Virus record (IMG/VR): IMGVR_UViG_3300029309_000302
Location: 1-26,207 of that record
Origin: a virus
Strand: one strand, 5' to 3'
DNA length: 26,207 nucleotides
The notes under the pieces: generated by a model
The model's database searches: none
What the model was told of the DNA's origin: nothing
The model's input: the letters and a program-made list of their open reading frames with translations, nothing else
Shown here: one piece after another, positions 7,639 through 16,825 of the stretch
Layout: each line of letters starts with the position of its first letter
How positions within the stretch are numbered: position 1 is the stretch's first letter
Made by a program: the position numbers and the translations under genes

Positions 7639-10600
7639 ATGGCATATTCATCAAGTAAACCGACAGGAGCCAAGAGCCAAAAGAGTTCTAGTTTTAGTTC
7701 AAAAGGAACTAAGAAGAAGGTAAGTAAGGTATCAACGTCTGGAACTTCAACTACGGTTGGGACTACACAGCCTATACAGGAAGATGATAGTACACGTAGT
7801 AGTGGTGCTGTAAGAAACGTTACTGAGCCTAATTATTATGCTGCGAGACACTTCTATGTAACACCTGGAAGTACAAGAGATACAGGAAGTGCCCTAGCCC
7901 CTACTACGGTCCTATGTCCACTCAAAGTACACCTAGGGACACTTGGACCAATAGGTCAACCAGATGGAAGTATAGCTAGTAATAGCACAGGACAACTATG
8001 GACAGGGGGCCAGGGATTTGCTGAAGTAACAGGTGTAGTTCCTATTAAAATAATAAGAGCGCACGATGGGTTTACATATACGGGCAAAGACGTAGTTGAT
8101 AGAATAGATAAGGTAACTTACGACTACAAAAAAGGAGGTCATAAAGTAATAACAGTGCACTATGACACGGAGACTACTGGTGACACAGTCTTTGAAAACT
8201 ATCTTCACTCAGTTGCACTGCAGATATTCTTTAGTGATGGATCTAAAGTAGAGGTAACGCAGCCTATAGTAGCCGGTAACATAGGAGAGACTAAACCCAT
8301 AAAGGAGGATAACACGATTACGTTTTACAATAACGATGTAGGTAATATTGGGGGACTAGAGTGGGAGGATATAAACGGTGTCTTTGATGATGAGTTTAGC
8401 ATAATATCTGCAGGATCGTTCTTTTCAGGAAACTATGTATACGCTGATGACTCATTCAGTTTTCACAAACACTACTACTGGGGTACAGATCCTAAAGGGG
8501 ATAGAATAGGAACTGTATATAATCAGCAGGTCCTAGAGACTTACACTAACTCTACAAGCCGGTCAGGTTCACTAGATAGTCAGCAGACTGGAGTATGGGA
8601 CTGGGATGAAAGATACGCTATAGGATACGCCAGTAATAACTTTGCAACTAAAACAGGAGCCGATGGATTTGATTACTCCGCAGCCTTAAGCAGTGTAGGA
8701 TCACAATACTACACTTTGTCTAAGTATAATATTACTGGGGCAGTGTTAGGGAGTAACGCCCCACAATGGGGGGCGGTAAATAGTGTTGGTTATTGGAATG
8801 CAAGTGAGACTGCGGCTGCTCTTTCACAGGCCCCATCAAACAGATTTGCACCTGTAAATGCCTACTATAATGGTGGTAAAGGCACTACCATTAGACATGC
8901 TGGCATGTGTATAAGCGTCCTTGGTGATGGAATAGATATAGCTAATGTAATGGCCGGTGAACTTACTGGTAAGCACCGAAGGGGCACACAATTAGCTTTA
9001 GCATTAAGAGCTTTCTTAAAGGGTATGTACACAGACAGCGACTTTGGTGGAGGTCCTAACTATCTACAGGGTACAATTCTTGCCTGTGACGAGTTTAATG
9101 TAACATCTGAAATATTTAACAACGGGGAAACAGTTGATGCGTACTGCATATCACAAGAAAATACTCAAAACGTGACGGGAGGCGCGTCGGTTTTTACCGC
9201 TTCCAACGGAAATGACACTTTTGTAAATCTGTTAGTAGGAAATAGAAATTCAGCCTTTAACGCAATAGGAGTTGACTCTTTATCAAAGGCACAGTATGCA
9301 GTATTTGCCGCTACGATGGGAATGTCTTACAGTCCTGAAACGGATGAAATTAGTACGGAGCAAGATTATGCGTCAGCTTGTTTCATCACGAACGCTTCCT
9401 CCGAAGCTGGTAAAGGGTTCCTACTACCGTTCAACGTAAGAAACGGGAATAACGATACTGGTTTTAATACCAATTTTGGGGCAAACTTAGAACCACTGAC
9501 TAATTCACCAAATTATATAGGGAATGTTCGTATAATCATGAAGCCTTTCTTGTCACACGTAGAGTTTCCTGTGAGTGCAAGTGGTCAGTATAAAGCCTTG
9601 GTTAGAGACCCAGGTCAACAGGATGCAATTATTTCTGCAACATCTAGCGAAGCAGTGGAGTTTGCATCTGCTCAAGGGGTTCCTGACTTCATAGAGTCTA
9701 ATCTATACGAGAGTCCTATTATACAAGGTGCTGTAAATGCATTACCAACCTTGTTGAACCTAGGTAGTTTTGCAAACATAGCGTATACGTCTCCTACAAG
9801 CGTAGCAAACTGTGATCCTCTGAGTCTTTTACACGTTGACCCTAAGTTAGACGCTTTAGGATATCAGAGTCCAAACCAGACTGTACCTTATAGCTTAAGC
9901 ACTAGGCAACCTTGGGGTAGAGTCAATGGAGTTCCTAAAGAGCAACACTATATAGCTGGGGGCATAGACTATTTTAGTGATAACGCTAAGTATCGGATAA
10001 CTGTTTTCCCAAAAAGTACTTTAACTAACCCTAGTACAGCTGGGTCTCCACAGGGCCCAGAGGTAGAGTTTCTTATGAAACAGTTATACAATTCTGGTAT
10101 TAGACTACCTAATGTATTAACCTTTGAGGGTACAGATATAGGAATTAGCGAGTTTGGTGGTGGTATATTTCAATTAAGTGGCTTCGCTAATTATCAATTT
10201 AAGAGTGGTCTAACAGCAGAAGGTCAATCTCAAGAGAGTTCAAATACTTTAGGTAACACACTAGACATATATGACTTCACATATGTACCAGGTAAGAATC
10301 TTTTAGATAATGCTGGATTCCCTATAAATACTGATACTGTATCCCCAAATAGCGAGGTTACAGGTTCAGCACCAGAAGATTTAAACATCGTTACGTTCAT
10401 TCCTAATGGAGAATTTACGGATACTAGAGTCCTTTTGACATCAGAGGGTCCAGATCTTGATAGGCCATTTATTGACATAGATATAGAGGATTTAGCTGGA
10501 GAGAACTATAACTTGATTAATGATCAAGGTTTGCAGTTCAATACTGTAAGTAGACTGTCTCTTAACAAAAACTTAGGGCACATTGGTAGTGAGCCTACTG

Positions 10601-13600
10601 GTCAGGTATCTGAATCTCCATTTAGTTTAAACTTTGACTTCATAGTGTTTGGATTAACTGATTTTGAGATTGGTCCCCCTGTAGAGGAGATAGTAGGGTG
10701 CACAGATCCAGCAGCTAATAACTATGATGAAGAAGCCAATGTTGATAATGGTAACTGTATATACTGTAGTGAAAATGCTCCAGGAGATGTCGTAGATCCA
10801 CATGAGTTTATATCAGAAGGCATAGGAGGGGAGGTATTAGACGCTCCAACTGTAATAAGTAATAGTGACGCATACGGAGGTCTACAGGTGGTAAATACCG
10901 ATTGGTACGTGGGCAACCTTGGAAATGCTGTAAACTTTTCAAATCCATTACAAGGTGTAGCTGCGGATAATCCTAGTGGTACTTCACAATGGACTTCATT
11001 CCAAGCCGTTTTTAACGTAGAGGCTTCAGCCATCATCGGGGCAGCTCAGAATGGTGGATCAACAGTTAGCACTGAAGAGTGGTTAAACTACTGGACTACT
11101 TCCGTAGATGCAAGTTCTTTCAGTCTTCTTATATTTAACATAGACGCATTTGATTCAGATTCATTTGAATGGGCTAGTCAGTCAGGGGTAACAGCTTACA
11201 ATAGCTTACCAATAGTAGAGGGAGCCACAGCAGTTACAGTATTAGAAAACCATGGTACCGCCGTAAACCCTAAGTTTGGTACGCAGGAGGGTGATGTAGG
11301 CAACGTTAGTCTAGGGCTAGAAGCAGGTAAACACTATGCAGCTATACTAAGAATAGAAATTAAAGAGTGTAATCAAGACTATTTTATGGCTTTCAACTTC
11401 TGGGTTTTGTACTGTGACTGTGAAGACAACACTGCACTAAACTTCGCAGGTAATGATTGGTCATATCCTTGGAGTGATGAAAACTCTTACCCTGCAGGAT
11501 ATAGTAATAGTGCCTTCTCATTCTGTACTAGTGGACAGTACAGTAGCAGAACATGGCTAAGATCTAAGAGAAGTAGTGAGACGGACGGTCTATGTCGATA
11601 CCCAGAGCCATATGTAGACTGTAACGAGTTTATAGATTTCTGTATAACATCGTCAACCTTTGAGTGTGAGCTTACTGGTAACATAGTTGATGGATTCACC
11701 AACATAGGAAGTGGTAGTGTATACGTAAATGTATTTGGGGTGTATACAGGATCGGACATAATAGGCCAAGAATACGCTTTGGTAGTTAACGGTCAACTGT
11801 TTCAGTTTGTACTGCAACTGATTGAGGTAGGTACAAATGAAGTAATTCAAGAGGTGGCAGTAACAAATATAGATGACTATGCTGCACTAGGTGCTCCAAA
11901 TCCACAGAACGTAAATGGTGTAAACATAGCGTTTAACAATGTATCACAAGGACAGTACAATGTAGTCCTTAACCAGATAGGTGAACTATTCCCGGGTCAA
12001 GACCCAGAGGCCGGTCCATGTCTGGGACTATCACCTAATGGTACAATAGGCACAGTAAACGTAGGGGAGGGTGAAAACTGTGAAGAAGTGGTCGGAGGAT
12101 GTTGTGATCCTACAGCAATTAACTATGTAGAAGGCTGTACTGATGAAGTAAACGGCATACCATTTACCGTATATGATGATACATGTGAGTATTTTGACTG
12201 CAGCAATGTATTTCAGAGCGTAAGAATAAATGGCTTTTCAGTCACCAACTCATTAGCAGAATGTGCCACCCAAGAGGTAGACACAGACGGAGATGGAATT
12301 CTTGATACTACAGAAAACTTCTTAGGGGACACAAGTAGTGGGGGAGTCACATTTACAGTCTTTGACCCTGATGAGCCTACACCATTTAACATAGCAGTAA
12401 TTGCACTAGTTAATGGTAATGAGAGTGACGCTCTGGAAACTTTGCTATCATTTTATGATGCGAATGCTGAACAAATAACAAGTAATAATACAGCTAACGC
12501 AATACCTATAACTCAAGGTAGTACTGTTGTAGGAGGGTATCTCCCAACAAATGTAGTTACAGTCCCGCAAGGTATGTTTTCTGCAACAGGCATGTATGCA
12601 GGCAACTTCTTAGCATTTGCACTACCACATACCATAGACCCAGCTTTCACCCTTACAATATGTGAGGAGCAACAATTAGAATTTGCCAATGACTTTGTTA
12701 GATTTAATGTGCTGCTTGACACTTCATTTATTACGGATTGCAACGAGCCTTGTAATGAGCAAGTGAATCCTGAGGATTGTGATGACTACGTAGGAGGGTG
12801 CACAGACGTTTCAGCTACTAACTTTAATGAAAATGCTAATTATGATGATGGAACATGTGAATACGGGGGTACAGAGACATGTATAACTAACCCAAGTCTG
12901 CCAGAATGTGAGGAGTGTGAAGACGAACAGGGGGTGGGTCTTAGAAACTGCGATGAAACCTTTGGTAACGGGGAGGGATGTGGCGACCCACAAGCATGTA
13001 ATTACAATCCTGATGCCTTGATACCTGTTCCCGCACTATGCGAATACTGCTGTGATGGTGATGAAAACTGTGTAGAAAACGAAGATGAGGACGATTGTGA
13101 AGATGAAGATGGTAATGTAGATCCTAACTGTACAGATCCTACATGTCCAGATCCTACTAACCCACAATGTGATGAGGTTGTAACTAACCCCTGTCCTACT
13201 GAAGCAGAATGTCCACCACCCCCAATCCCTGACTGTATAGCACTAGGAAACTGTGATGATGGGGGACCTGGAACTGGAGACCCTTCAGTAGACATAGAGG
13301 ATGAGGTAGTAACTATAGAGGTGTCTTGTGATCCTATGTTCAACAACCAAGATTTTGAGACTTGGAGAACAGAAGCTATGACCTGCTCTGCAAATGAGGG
13401 CAGTAAGATGTTATTCAAGCTCAGAGCTGGTGTGAAAGATCACAATAAAGACGATTTGGTTAAACTTACTCTGATTAACTATCTGTTTAACCAGGGTGTA
13501 GATTTACCATGCTTGTTTAGCTGTGACGAGTATGACAATAAAACACAGAACACTAGGTATAGAGATGTAGATTGTGCAAACAAGTGGAGAACAAACGGGT

Positions 13601-13965
13601 CTCAAAGATGGACACCCAAGAGCACGTTTAATCAAGGAGATACAGTAAGGATACTCAGAAACGTCAGAGGTAAGACAGTAGCATCCTACTTTATAGCTAA
13701 AAAAAATGTACCAGCACAACAGATAAGACCAGACCAAAGAGGTGTAGATAACGAGTACTGGGTAAGATGTATAAATGTCAGAGGACAGAAGAGCACCACA
13801 CCAAATGGAGTAACATATCTAAGAACTCTATATGAGTTTATGCGCAAGTTCTGTGAAAACTGCAGTATAGCAACCTTGAGTTCAGGAACAGCTGAAAACG
13901 AAACCAAGCCCCCATCTATGGATACAGGGCTCAGGGACAACGATGACTTTGAAATAACATTCTAA
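7639..13965 (+). CDS. Giant tail / host-contact protein with GCTD-type Cys repeats
   Basis: A 2,108-residue protein, the largest in the window. Residues 1-60 are Ser/Lys/Thr-rich and probably disordered. A beta-rich body follows to ~1010 (SFHKHYYWGTDPKGDRIGTV; LQGTILACDEFNVTSE; YKALVRDPGQQDAIISATSS). From 1020 it changes character: Cys repeats of the form GC-D-A-NY...DG-C begin near 1020, 1486, 1720 and 1780, with a degenerate unit near 1262, separated by beta domains. DTDGDGILD (1548-1556) fits a thrombospondin-3/EF-hand-like calcium loop. Residues ~1805-1870 are a Cys/Asp/Glu/Pro-rich linker, and ~1895-2108 form a mixed C-terminal domain. Size, modularity and the fibre gene just after it suggest a tail or receptor-contact protein. 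The repeats are typical of exported Bacteroidota proteins. No enzymatic motif was recognised. Confidence 0.68.
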   Translation: MAYSSSKPTGAKSQKSSSFSSKGTKKKVSKVSTSGTSTTVGTTQPIQEDDSTRSSGAVRNVTEPNYYAARHFYVTPGSTRDTGSALAPTTVLCPLKVHLGTLGPIGQPDGSIASNSTGQLWTGGQGFAEVTGVVPIKIIRAHDGFTYTGKDVVDRIDKVTYDYKKGGHKVITVHYDTETTGDTVFENYLHSVALQIFFSDGSKVEVTQPIVAGNIGETKPIKEDNTITFYNNDVGNIGGLEWEDINGVFDDEFSIISAGSFFSGNYVYADDSFSFHKHYYWGTDPKGDRIGTVYNQQVLETYTNSTSRSGSLDSQQTGVWDWDERYAIGYASNNFATKTGADGFDYSAALSSVGSQYYTLSKYNITGAVLGSNAPQWGAVNSVGYWNASETAAALSQAPSNRFAPVNAYYNGGKGTTIRHAGMCISVLGDGIDIANVMAGELTGKHRRGTQLALALRAFLKGMYTDSDFGGGPNYLQGTILACDEFNVTSEIFNNGETVDAYCISQENTQNVTGGASVFTASNGNDTFVNLLVGNRNSAFNAIGVDSLSKAQYAVFAATMGMSYSPETDEISTEQDYASACFITNASSEAGKGFLLPFNVRNGNNDTGFNTNFGANLEPLTNSPNYIGNVRIIMKPFLSHVEFPVSASGQYKALVRDPGQQDAIISATSSEAVEFASAQGVPDFIESNLYESPIIQGAVNALPTLLNLGSFANIAYTSPTSVANCDPLSLLHVDPKLDALGYQSPNQTVPYSLSTRQPWGRVNGVPKEQHYIAGGIDYFSDNAKYRITVFPKSTLTNPSTAGSPQGPEVEFLMKQLYNSGIRLPNVLTFEGTDIGISEFGGGIFQLSGFANYQFKSGLTAEGQSQESSNTLGNTLDIYDFTYVPGKNLLDNAGFPINTDTVSPNSEVTGSAPEDLNIVTFIPNGEFTDTRVLLTSEGPDLDRPFIDIDIEDLAGENYNLINDQGLQFNTVSRLSLNKNLGHIGSEPTGQVSESPFSLNFDFIVFGLTDFEIGPPVEEIVGCTDPAANNYDEEANVDNGNCIYCSENAPGDVVDPHEFISEGIGGEVLDAPTVISNSDAYGGLQVVNTDWYVGNLGNAVNFSNPLQGVAADNPSGTSQWTSFQAVFNVEASAIIGAAQNGGSTVSTEEWLNYWTTSVDASSFSLLIFNIDAFDSDSFEWASQSGVTAYNSLPIVEGATAVTVLENHGTAVNPKFGTQEGDVGNVSLGLEAGKHYAAILRIEIKECNQDYFMAFNFWVLYCDCEDNTALNFAGNDWSYPWSDENSYPAGYSNSAFSFCTSGQYSSRTWLRSKRSSETDGLCRYPEPYVDCNEFIDFCITSSTFECELTGNIVDGFTNIGSGSVYVNVFGVYTGSDIIGQEYALVVNGQLFQFVLQLIEVGTNEVIQEVAVTNIDDYAALGAPNPQNVNGVNIAFNNVSQGQYNVVLNQIGELFPGQDPEAGPCLGLSPNGTIGTVNVGEGENCEEVVGGCCDPTAINYVEGCTDEVNGIPFTVYDDTCEYFDCSNVFQSVRINGFSVTNSLAECATQEVDTDGDGILDTTENFLGDTSSGGVTFTVFDPDEPTPFNIAVIALVNGNESDALETLLSFYDANAEQITSNNTANAIPITQGSTVVGGYLPTNVVTVPQGMFSATGMYAGNFLAFALPHTIDPAFTLTICEEQQLEFANDFVRFNVLLDTSFITDCNEPCNEQVNPEDCDDYVGGCTDVSATNFNENANYDDGTCEYGGTETCITNPSLPECEECEDEQGVGLRNCDETFGNGEGCGDPQACNYNPDALIPVPALCEYCCDGDENCVENEDEDDCEDEDGNVDPNCTDPTCPDPTNPQCDEVVTNPCPTEAECPPPPIPDCIALGNCDDGGPGTGDPSVDIEDEVVTIEVSCDPMFNNQDFETWRTEAMTCSANEGSKMLFKLRAGVKDHNKDDLVKLTLINYLFNQGVDLPCLFSCDEYDNKTQNTRYRDVDCANKWRTNGSQRWTPKSTFNQGDTVRILRNVRGKTVASYFIAKKNVPAQQIRPDQRGVDNEYWVRCINVRGQKSTTPNGVTYLRTLYEFMRKFCENCSIATLSSGTAENETKPPSMDTGLRDNDDFEITF
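10696..13047 (+). repeat. Dispersed GCxD protein repeats in the giant tail protein
   Basis: Four clear units start at 10696, 12094, 12796 and 12976. Their shared form is Gly-Cys-x-Asp, then Ala-x-Asn-Tyr/Phe-(Asn/Asp), then acidic residues and a closing Cys, about 24 residues in all. Example starts are GCTDPAANNYDEEANVDNGN and GCTDVSATNFNENANYDDGT. The units differ at DNA level, so they are old or selected rather than recent duplications. Confidence 0.8.
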
Positions 13966-13966
13966 A

Positions 13967-15517
13967 ATGGCAAAACGAATAATAGACCTAGACCTAAAGT
14001 CAAAGAGTGAATCTGTGGCTAATGAAAGGCTGGTTGTACAAAATACAAAAACACAGAGGTCCAGCTCCTACCAACTAGCGGACATATTCCCCATCCTACA
14101 AGACGGGGGAACGACCTCTGGTAGTAAGAGTTTAGGCAGCGCCCTAGGCACATCGACTGTAACCTCTCTGTTTGTAGGTGGTGGATTTGGTAACTCACTT
14201 ACAGGTAATGAGAATAATACTCTCATATTCAAGGGAGTTAGATCTAATGATACAGTACTAGAGATAAAGAACGAGACGTTAAGCTCAGATGTAACTAAGA
14301 CCAACTTAGTACTAGACTTCAATCAGAGTAACTTAGATCTTAGCGCTTGTAATAACACAAGCTCTGGGTTTTTGTCTCAGGCAACACTGAGCAATACTAA
14401 CCATGTTACAGGCACCTTACCTGTAGCTAATGGTGGTACAGGGGCAACTGTATTTGCAGACAAGTCCGTTATCATAAGTCAAGACTCTGGAACTGATACA
14501 TTATCCGCAGTAGCAATGTCCACAAATGGGCAGATACTTATAGGTGGAACATCTGGACCAGCAGTGGGTACACTAACTGCAGGAACTAATATTACTATTA
14601 CAAACTCAGACGGGGGAATAAGTATAGCATCTGCTATTGGTACTATATCATCTACCCTAGACTTAGATAATAACAACATTGACTTAGGAACAGGGTTCTT
14701 GTCTGGAGACGGATCAGCAGAGGGAGTAAGACTAGACTCTACAGGTAAAGTGTTTATAGGTAGCAGTACACCAACTGCCTACTTTACTAATGACTTAAAC
14801 ATCAACTCTAGTATATCATTAGGTCCTACAGACGGCAGTACAGCTCAGAAAATATCTATGAATGCTTGTACGTCAGGATCAAGCCCTGCTCTTACGATAT
14901 CTGGATCTAGCGCATCAGGAACAGGTAATGCAGGCGGTAATGTCCTATTGAAAGCTGGGGCAGGAGATAGTAACGGTAACGGGGGAGATACAGAGATACA
15001 CGGTGGACTTAGAGCAGGATCTGGTACAGACGGATCAGTAGTAATAAAGACTGGAGCATCTGGGACTATAACGACTGCTGTAACAGTAGATGGCTCACAG
15101 AATACAACTTTCTCTGGGGGTATCGTACAGAGAGGAGATGCAGGTATAGTACTGCATCAGAATGCCCCAGCTACTACTGATGACGGAACAACTGTCGTAT
15201 CTGCAGCTAACGTATTAACTGGTATAGTGACATGTACCCCAACAGCAGACAGAAGTAAGGCTACAGACACAGCTGCTAACTTCATCAGCACGTTAGGACT
15301 TACAACAGACGATGACGCATTCGACTTCAGTGTAATTAACCTAGCTACAGACGGAACATCATTTATCACATTTACAGGAGGCACAGGAGTGACTCTTGTA
15401 GGCAGTGCAATAGTCTCTGCACAAGACAATGCAGAAGATGCATTCACTTCTGGTGTAGGAAGATTCAGAATTAGAAGAACAGGTTCATCTGCAGTTACTA
15501 TGTACAGAATAGCCTGA
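13967..15517 (+). CDS. Tail (or head) fibre protein
   Basis: A 516-residue, Gly/Ser/Thr-rich protein starting one base after the giant tail gene. The N-terminal ~45 residues probably dock to the virion. At 149-161, GTLPVANGGTGAT is a hallmark of many phage fibre shafts, followed by a GTLTAGTNITITNSDGGISI piece. Residues ~320-365 have the repetitive GGNVLLKAG / GGDTEIHGG pattern seen in trimeric beta-helical fibres. The last ~115 residues (from about 400: TVVSAANVLTGIVTCTPTAD; FRIRRTGSSAVTMYRIA) match a beta-rich C-terminal domain common in marine phage fibres. It probably forms trimers that contact the host surface. Whether it projects from tail or capsid cannot be told from sequence. Confidence 0.8.
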   Translation: MAKRIIDLDLKSKSESVANERLVVQNTKTQRSSSYQLADIFPILQDGGTTSGSKSLGSALGTSTVTSLFVGGGFGNSLTGNENNTLIFKGVRSNDTVLEIKNETLSSDVTKTNLVLDFNQSNLDLSACNNTSSGFLSQATLSNTNHVTGTLPVANGGTGATVFADKSVIISQDSGTDTLSAVAMSTNGQILIGGTSGPAVGTLTAGTNITITNSDGGISIASAIGTISSTLDLDNNNIDLGTGFLSGDGSAEGVRLDSTGKVFIGSSTPTAYFTNDLNINSSISLGPTDGSTAQKISMNACTSGSSPALTISGSSASGTGNAGGNVLLKAGAGDSNGNGGDTEIHGGLRAGSGTDGSVVIKTGASGTITTAVTVDGSQNTTFSGGIVQRGDAGIVLHQNAPATTDDGTTVVSAANVLTGIVTCTPTADRSKATDTAANFISTLGLTTDDDAFDFSVINLATDGTSFITFTGGTGVTLVGSAIVSAQDNAEDAFTSGVGRFRIRRTGSSAVTMYRIA

Positions 15518-15522
15518 TTTTA

Positions 15523-15530
15523 TATATTTG
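15523..15530 (+). promoter_or_regulatory. Candidate Bacteroidota -7 promoter element
   Basis: TATATTTG is a perfect TAnnTTTG, in the short gap after the fibre gene and 29 bases before the ATG at 15560. It would start a transcript covering the holin and following genes. The -33 TTTG element is not evident at the expected spacing, so confidence is limited. Confidence 0.35.
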
Positions 15531-15559
15531 TATTATTGTAAACCTTAAAACACAAAGCA

Positions 15560-15970
15560 ATGTCAGCTACAAAAATAGAAGCTACAAATAGAGAGTTACT
15601 TGAGATCTTCAGAGGTCTTGAGTCAGTGAAACAAATTAAAGGAGCACGTTTTAGTGTTCTCGTTGGTAAAAACTTAAAAGAGTTGAGACATAAGCTAGAG
15701 CCTATTGAAAAGGCAGCTATGCCACCTGTTGAGTTCCAAGAGGTATCTGTAAAGATGCAATCCCTTGTTGAAGAGCAAAACTCAGAAGCGATGGAGCAAC
15801 TTGAAAAAGATAGCAAGGAAATCATAGAGGATAGAAAGGCACAACTGCAGGCTGTAGAGGATATGTTAGATGAGTCTACAGAGGCATATCTGCATATGAT
15901 TAAGGAGTCTCAACTCCCAGAAGACATTACTGGTGAGCATATAGAGAGGCTTCTTAAAATAATAAATTAA
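15560..15970 (+). CDS. Coiled-coil protein, unknown function
   Basis: A 136-residue, acidic, almost wholly helical protein. The N-terminus (NRELLEIFRGLESVKQIKGA, then RFSVLVGKNLKELRHKLEPI) resembles small proteins of marine phages that I remember only as hypothetical. Residues ~55-115 have heptad-like spacing and charged repeats typical of a coiled coil. No signal peptide, membrane helix or catalytic motif is seen. It begins a new unit after a probable -7 promoter box, with a TTAAAAC leader like that of the capsid gene. It ends immediately before the next gene (TAA then ATG). A chaperone or assembly role for the following virion proteins is possible but not shown. Confidence 0.6.
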   Translation: MSATKIEATNRELLEIFRGLESVKQIKGARFSVLVGKNLKELRHKLEPIEKAAMPPVEFQEVSVKMQSLVEEQNSEAMEQLEKDSKEIIEDRKAQLQAVEDMLDESTEAYLHMIKESQLPEDITGEHIERLLKIIN

Positions 15971-16372
15971 ATGGCAAGCATTACAACAAGACTTAGTGTA
16001 AGGTCTAGAAACCTTTTCAGCAATGCTATTGGTGCAAGACATGACAAGTCTTTTGCCGTTAGCAGCGATGCAGATAGACGCATCAAAACAATCAAAGAAG
16101 CATCAGGATCTCCCGCTGTCCTAGTGGATGCTTCTGATTACTATACGAGCACAGACATAACTCTGTTTGTGTTTATTAAAAACGCCACTAGCACGGCTGA
16201 TAAGAATCTGTTCATTCTTGTAGGATCTCAGATCATAGCTCGTCTAAAGCCTGGTGAGTATATCCTTTGGCCATGGCATGTAACCAGCGGAAGCAATGAC
16301 GTTAAGATCTATTCAAACGATGCGACTACTGGTGTAAAGGCTGAGTACTTTGCTGCTAAGATGACGAACTAA
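15971..16372 (+). CDS. Small beta-rich virion protein, paralogue of the 24338 product
   Basis: A 133-residue protein with no signal or membrane segment. Residues ~63-131 read as a small beta-sandwich: ITLFVFIKNATSTADKNLFI, then LKPGEYILWPW and TGVKAEYFAAKMTN. The same order of elements occurs in the 24338 product (YVYIKN, LGAGEFAILP, VVAEYGYWTKG), and both begin MA-S/T-I/L-TT-x-L. The two are probably paralogues or share a fold. Such small beta proteins are often capsid decoration or head-fibre-associated proteins in marine phages, which is inference here. It starts immediately after the preceding stop codon and is one base from the holin gene. Confidence 0.6.
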   Translation: MASITTRLSVRSRNLFSNAIGARHDKSFAVSSDADRRIKTIKEASGSPAVLVDASDYYTSTDITLFVFIKNATSTADKNLFILVGSQIIARLKPGEYILWPWHVTSGSNDVKIYSNDATTGVKAEYFAAKMTN

Positions 16373-16373
16373 G

Positions 16374-16805
16374 ATGGGTAAGAAGATAAAAGATACTGGC
16401 CTAGGTAAGTGGTTAAAGTCTAAAGCCCCAAATGTACTTGAAGTAGTTGGGGATCTTCTCCCAGATCAGGGAGGCCTCGGTATAGTTAAGAATCTCATAG
16501 ATAAAGATCCTGATGTAGACACTGCTGAAGGAACTGCTGCTGTAGATGCAGAGATAAAGTTCCAAGAGAATGTTACATCAAGATGGCAAGCGGATATGGG
16601 GAGCGACGTAAAGCTGGCTAAGCTAATACGGCCAGTGACGCTTATTTCCCTCATGGCTATGTTTATGGTAACTATGTTCATAGACAGCATGGACAATGTG
16701 CCATTTAATGTAAAAGACTCCTATGTTGATTTACTCCAAATCCTAATGCTCACTGCATTTGGTGCTTACTTCGCTGGTAGGACGATAGAAAAAGCCAAGA
16801 AGTAA
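16374..16805 (+). CDS. Holin, 3TM-type
   Basis: A 143-residue protein. A cytoplasmic amphipathic N-terminal half (KWLKSKAPNVLEVVGDLLPD) is followed by QENVTSRWQADMGSDVKLAK and then two clear membrane helices at about 85-105 (LIRPVTLISLMAMFMVTMFI) and 118-136 (YVDLLQILMLTAFGAYFAGR), ending in the basic tail TIEKAKK. The RWQADM...LAKLIRP run before the first helix and the FGAYFAGR-type second helix are typical of the family named for the gene-transfer-agent 3TM holin. Holins permeabilise the inner membrane at a set time so that endolysin or its activators can act. No endolysin gene is visible in this window. It sits in the late operon among virion genes. Confidence 0.78.
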   Translation: MGKKIKDTGLGKWLKSKAPNVLEVVGDLLPDQGGLGIVKNLIDKDPDVDTAEGTAAVDAEIKFQENVTSRWQADMGSDVKLAKLIRPVTLISLMAMFMVTMFIDSMDNVPFNVKDSYVDLLQILMLTAFGAYFAGRTIEKAKK

Positions 16806-16825
16806 GGTAACTGTAAACCTAACAT

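Noticed and set aside
13002-13418. 138-codon - strand open frame, very Ser-rich
   Set aside because: Shadow of the Asp/Glu/Cys-rich linker of the giant tail protein.
7639-13965. Possible T9SS cargo identity for the giant repeat protein
   Set aside because: It shares the GCxD repeats but has no signal peptide and no T9SS C-terminal pattern, so a virion role fits better.
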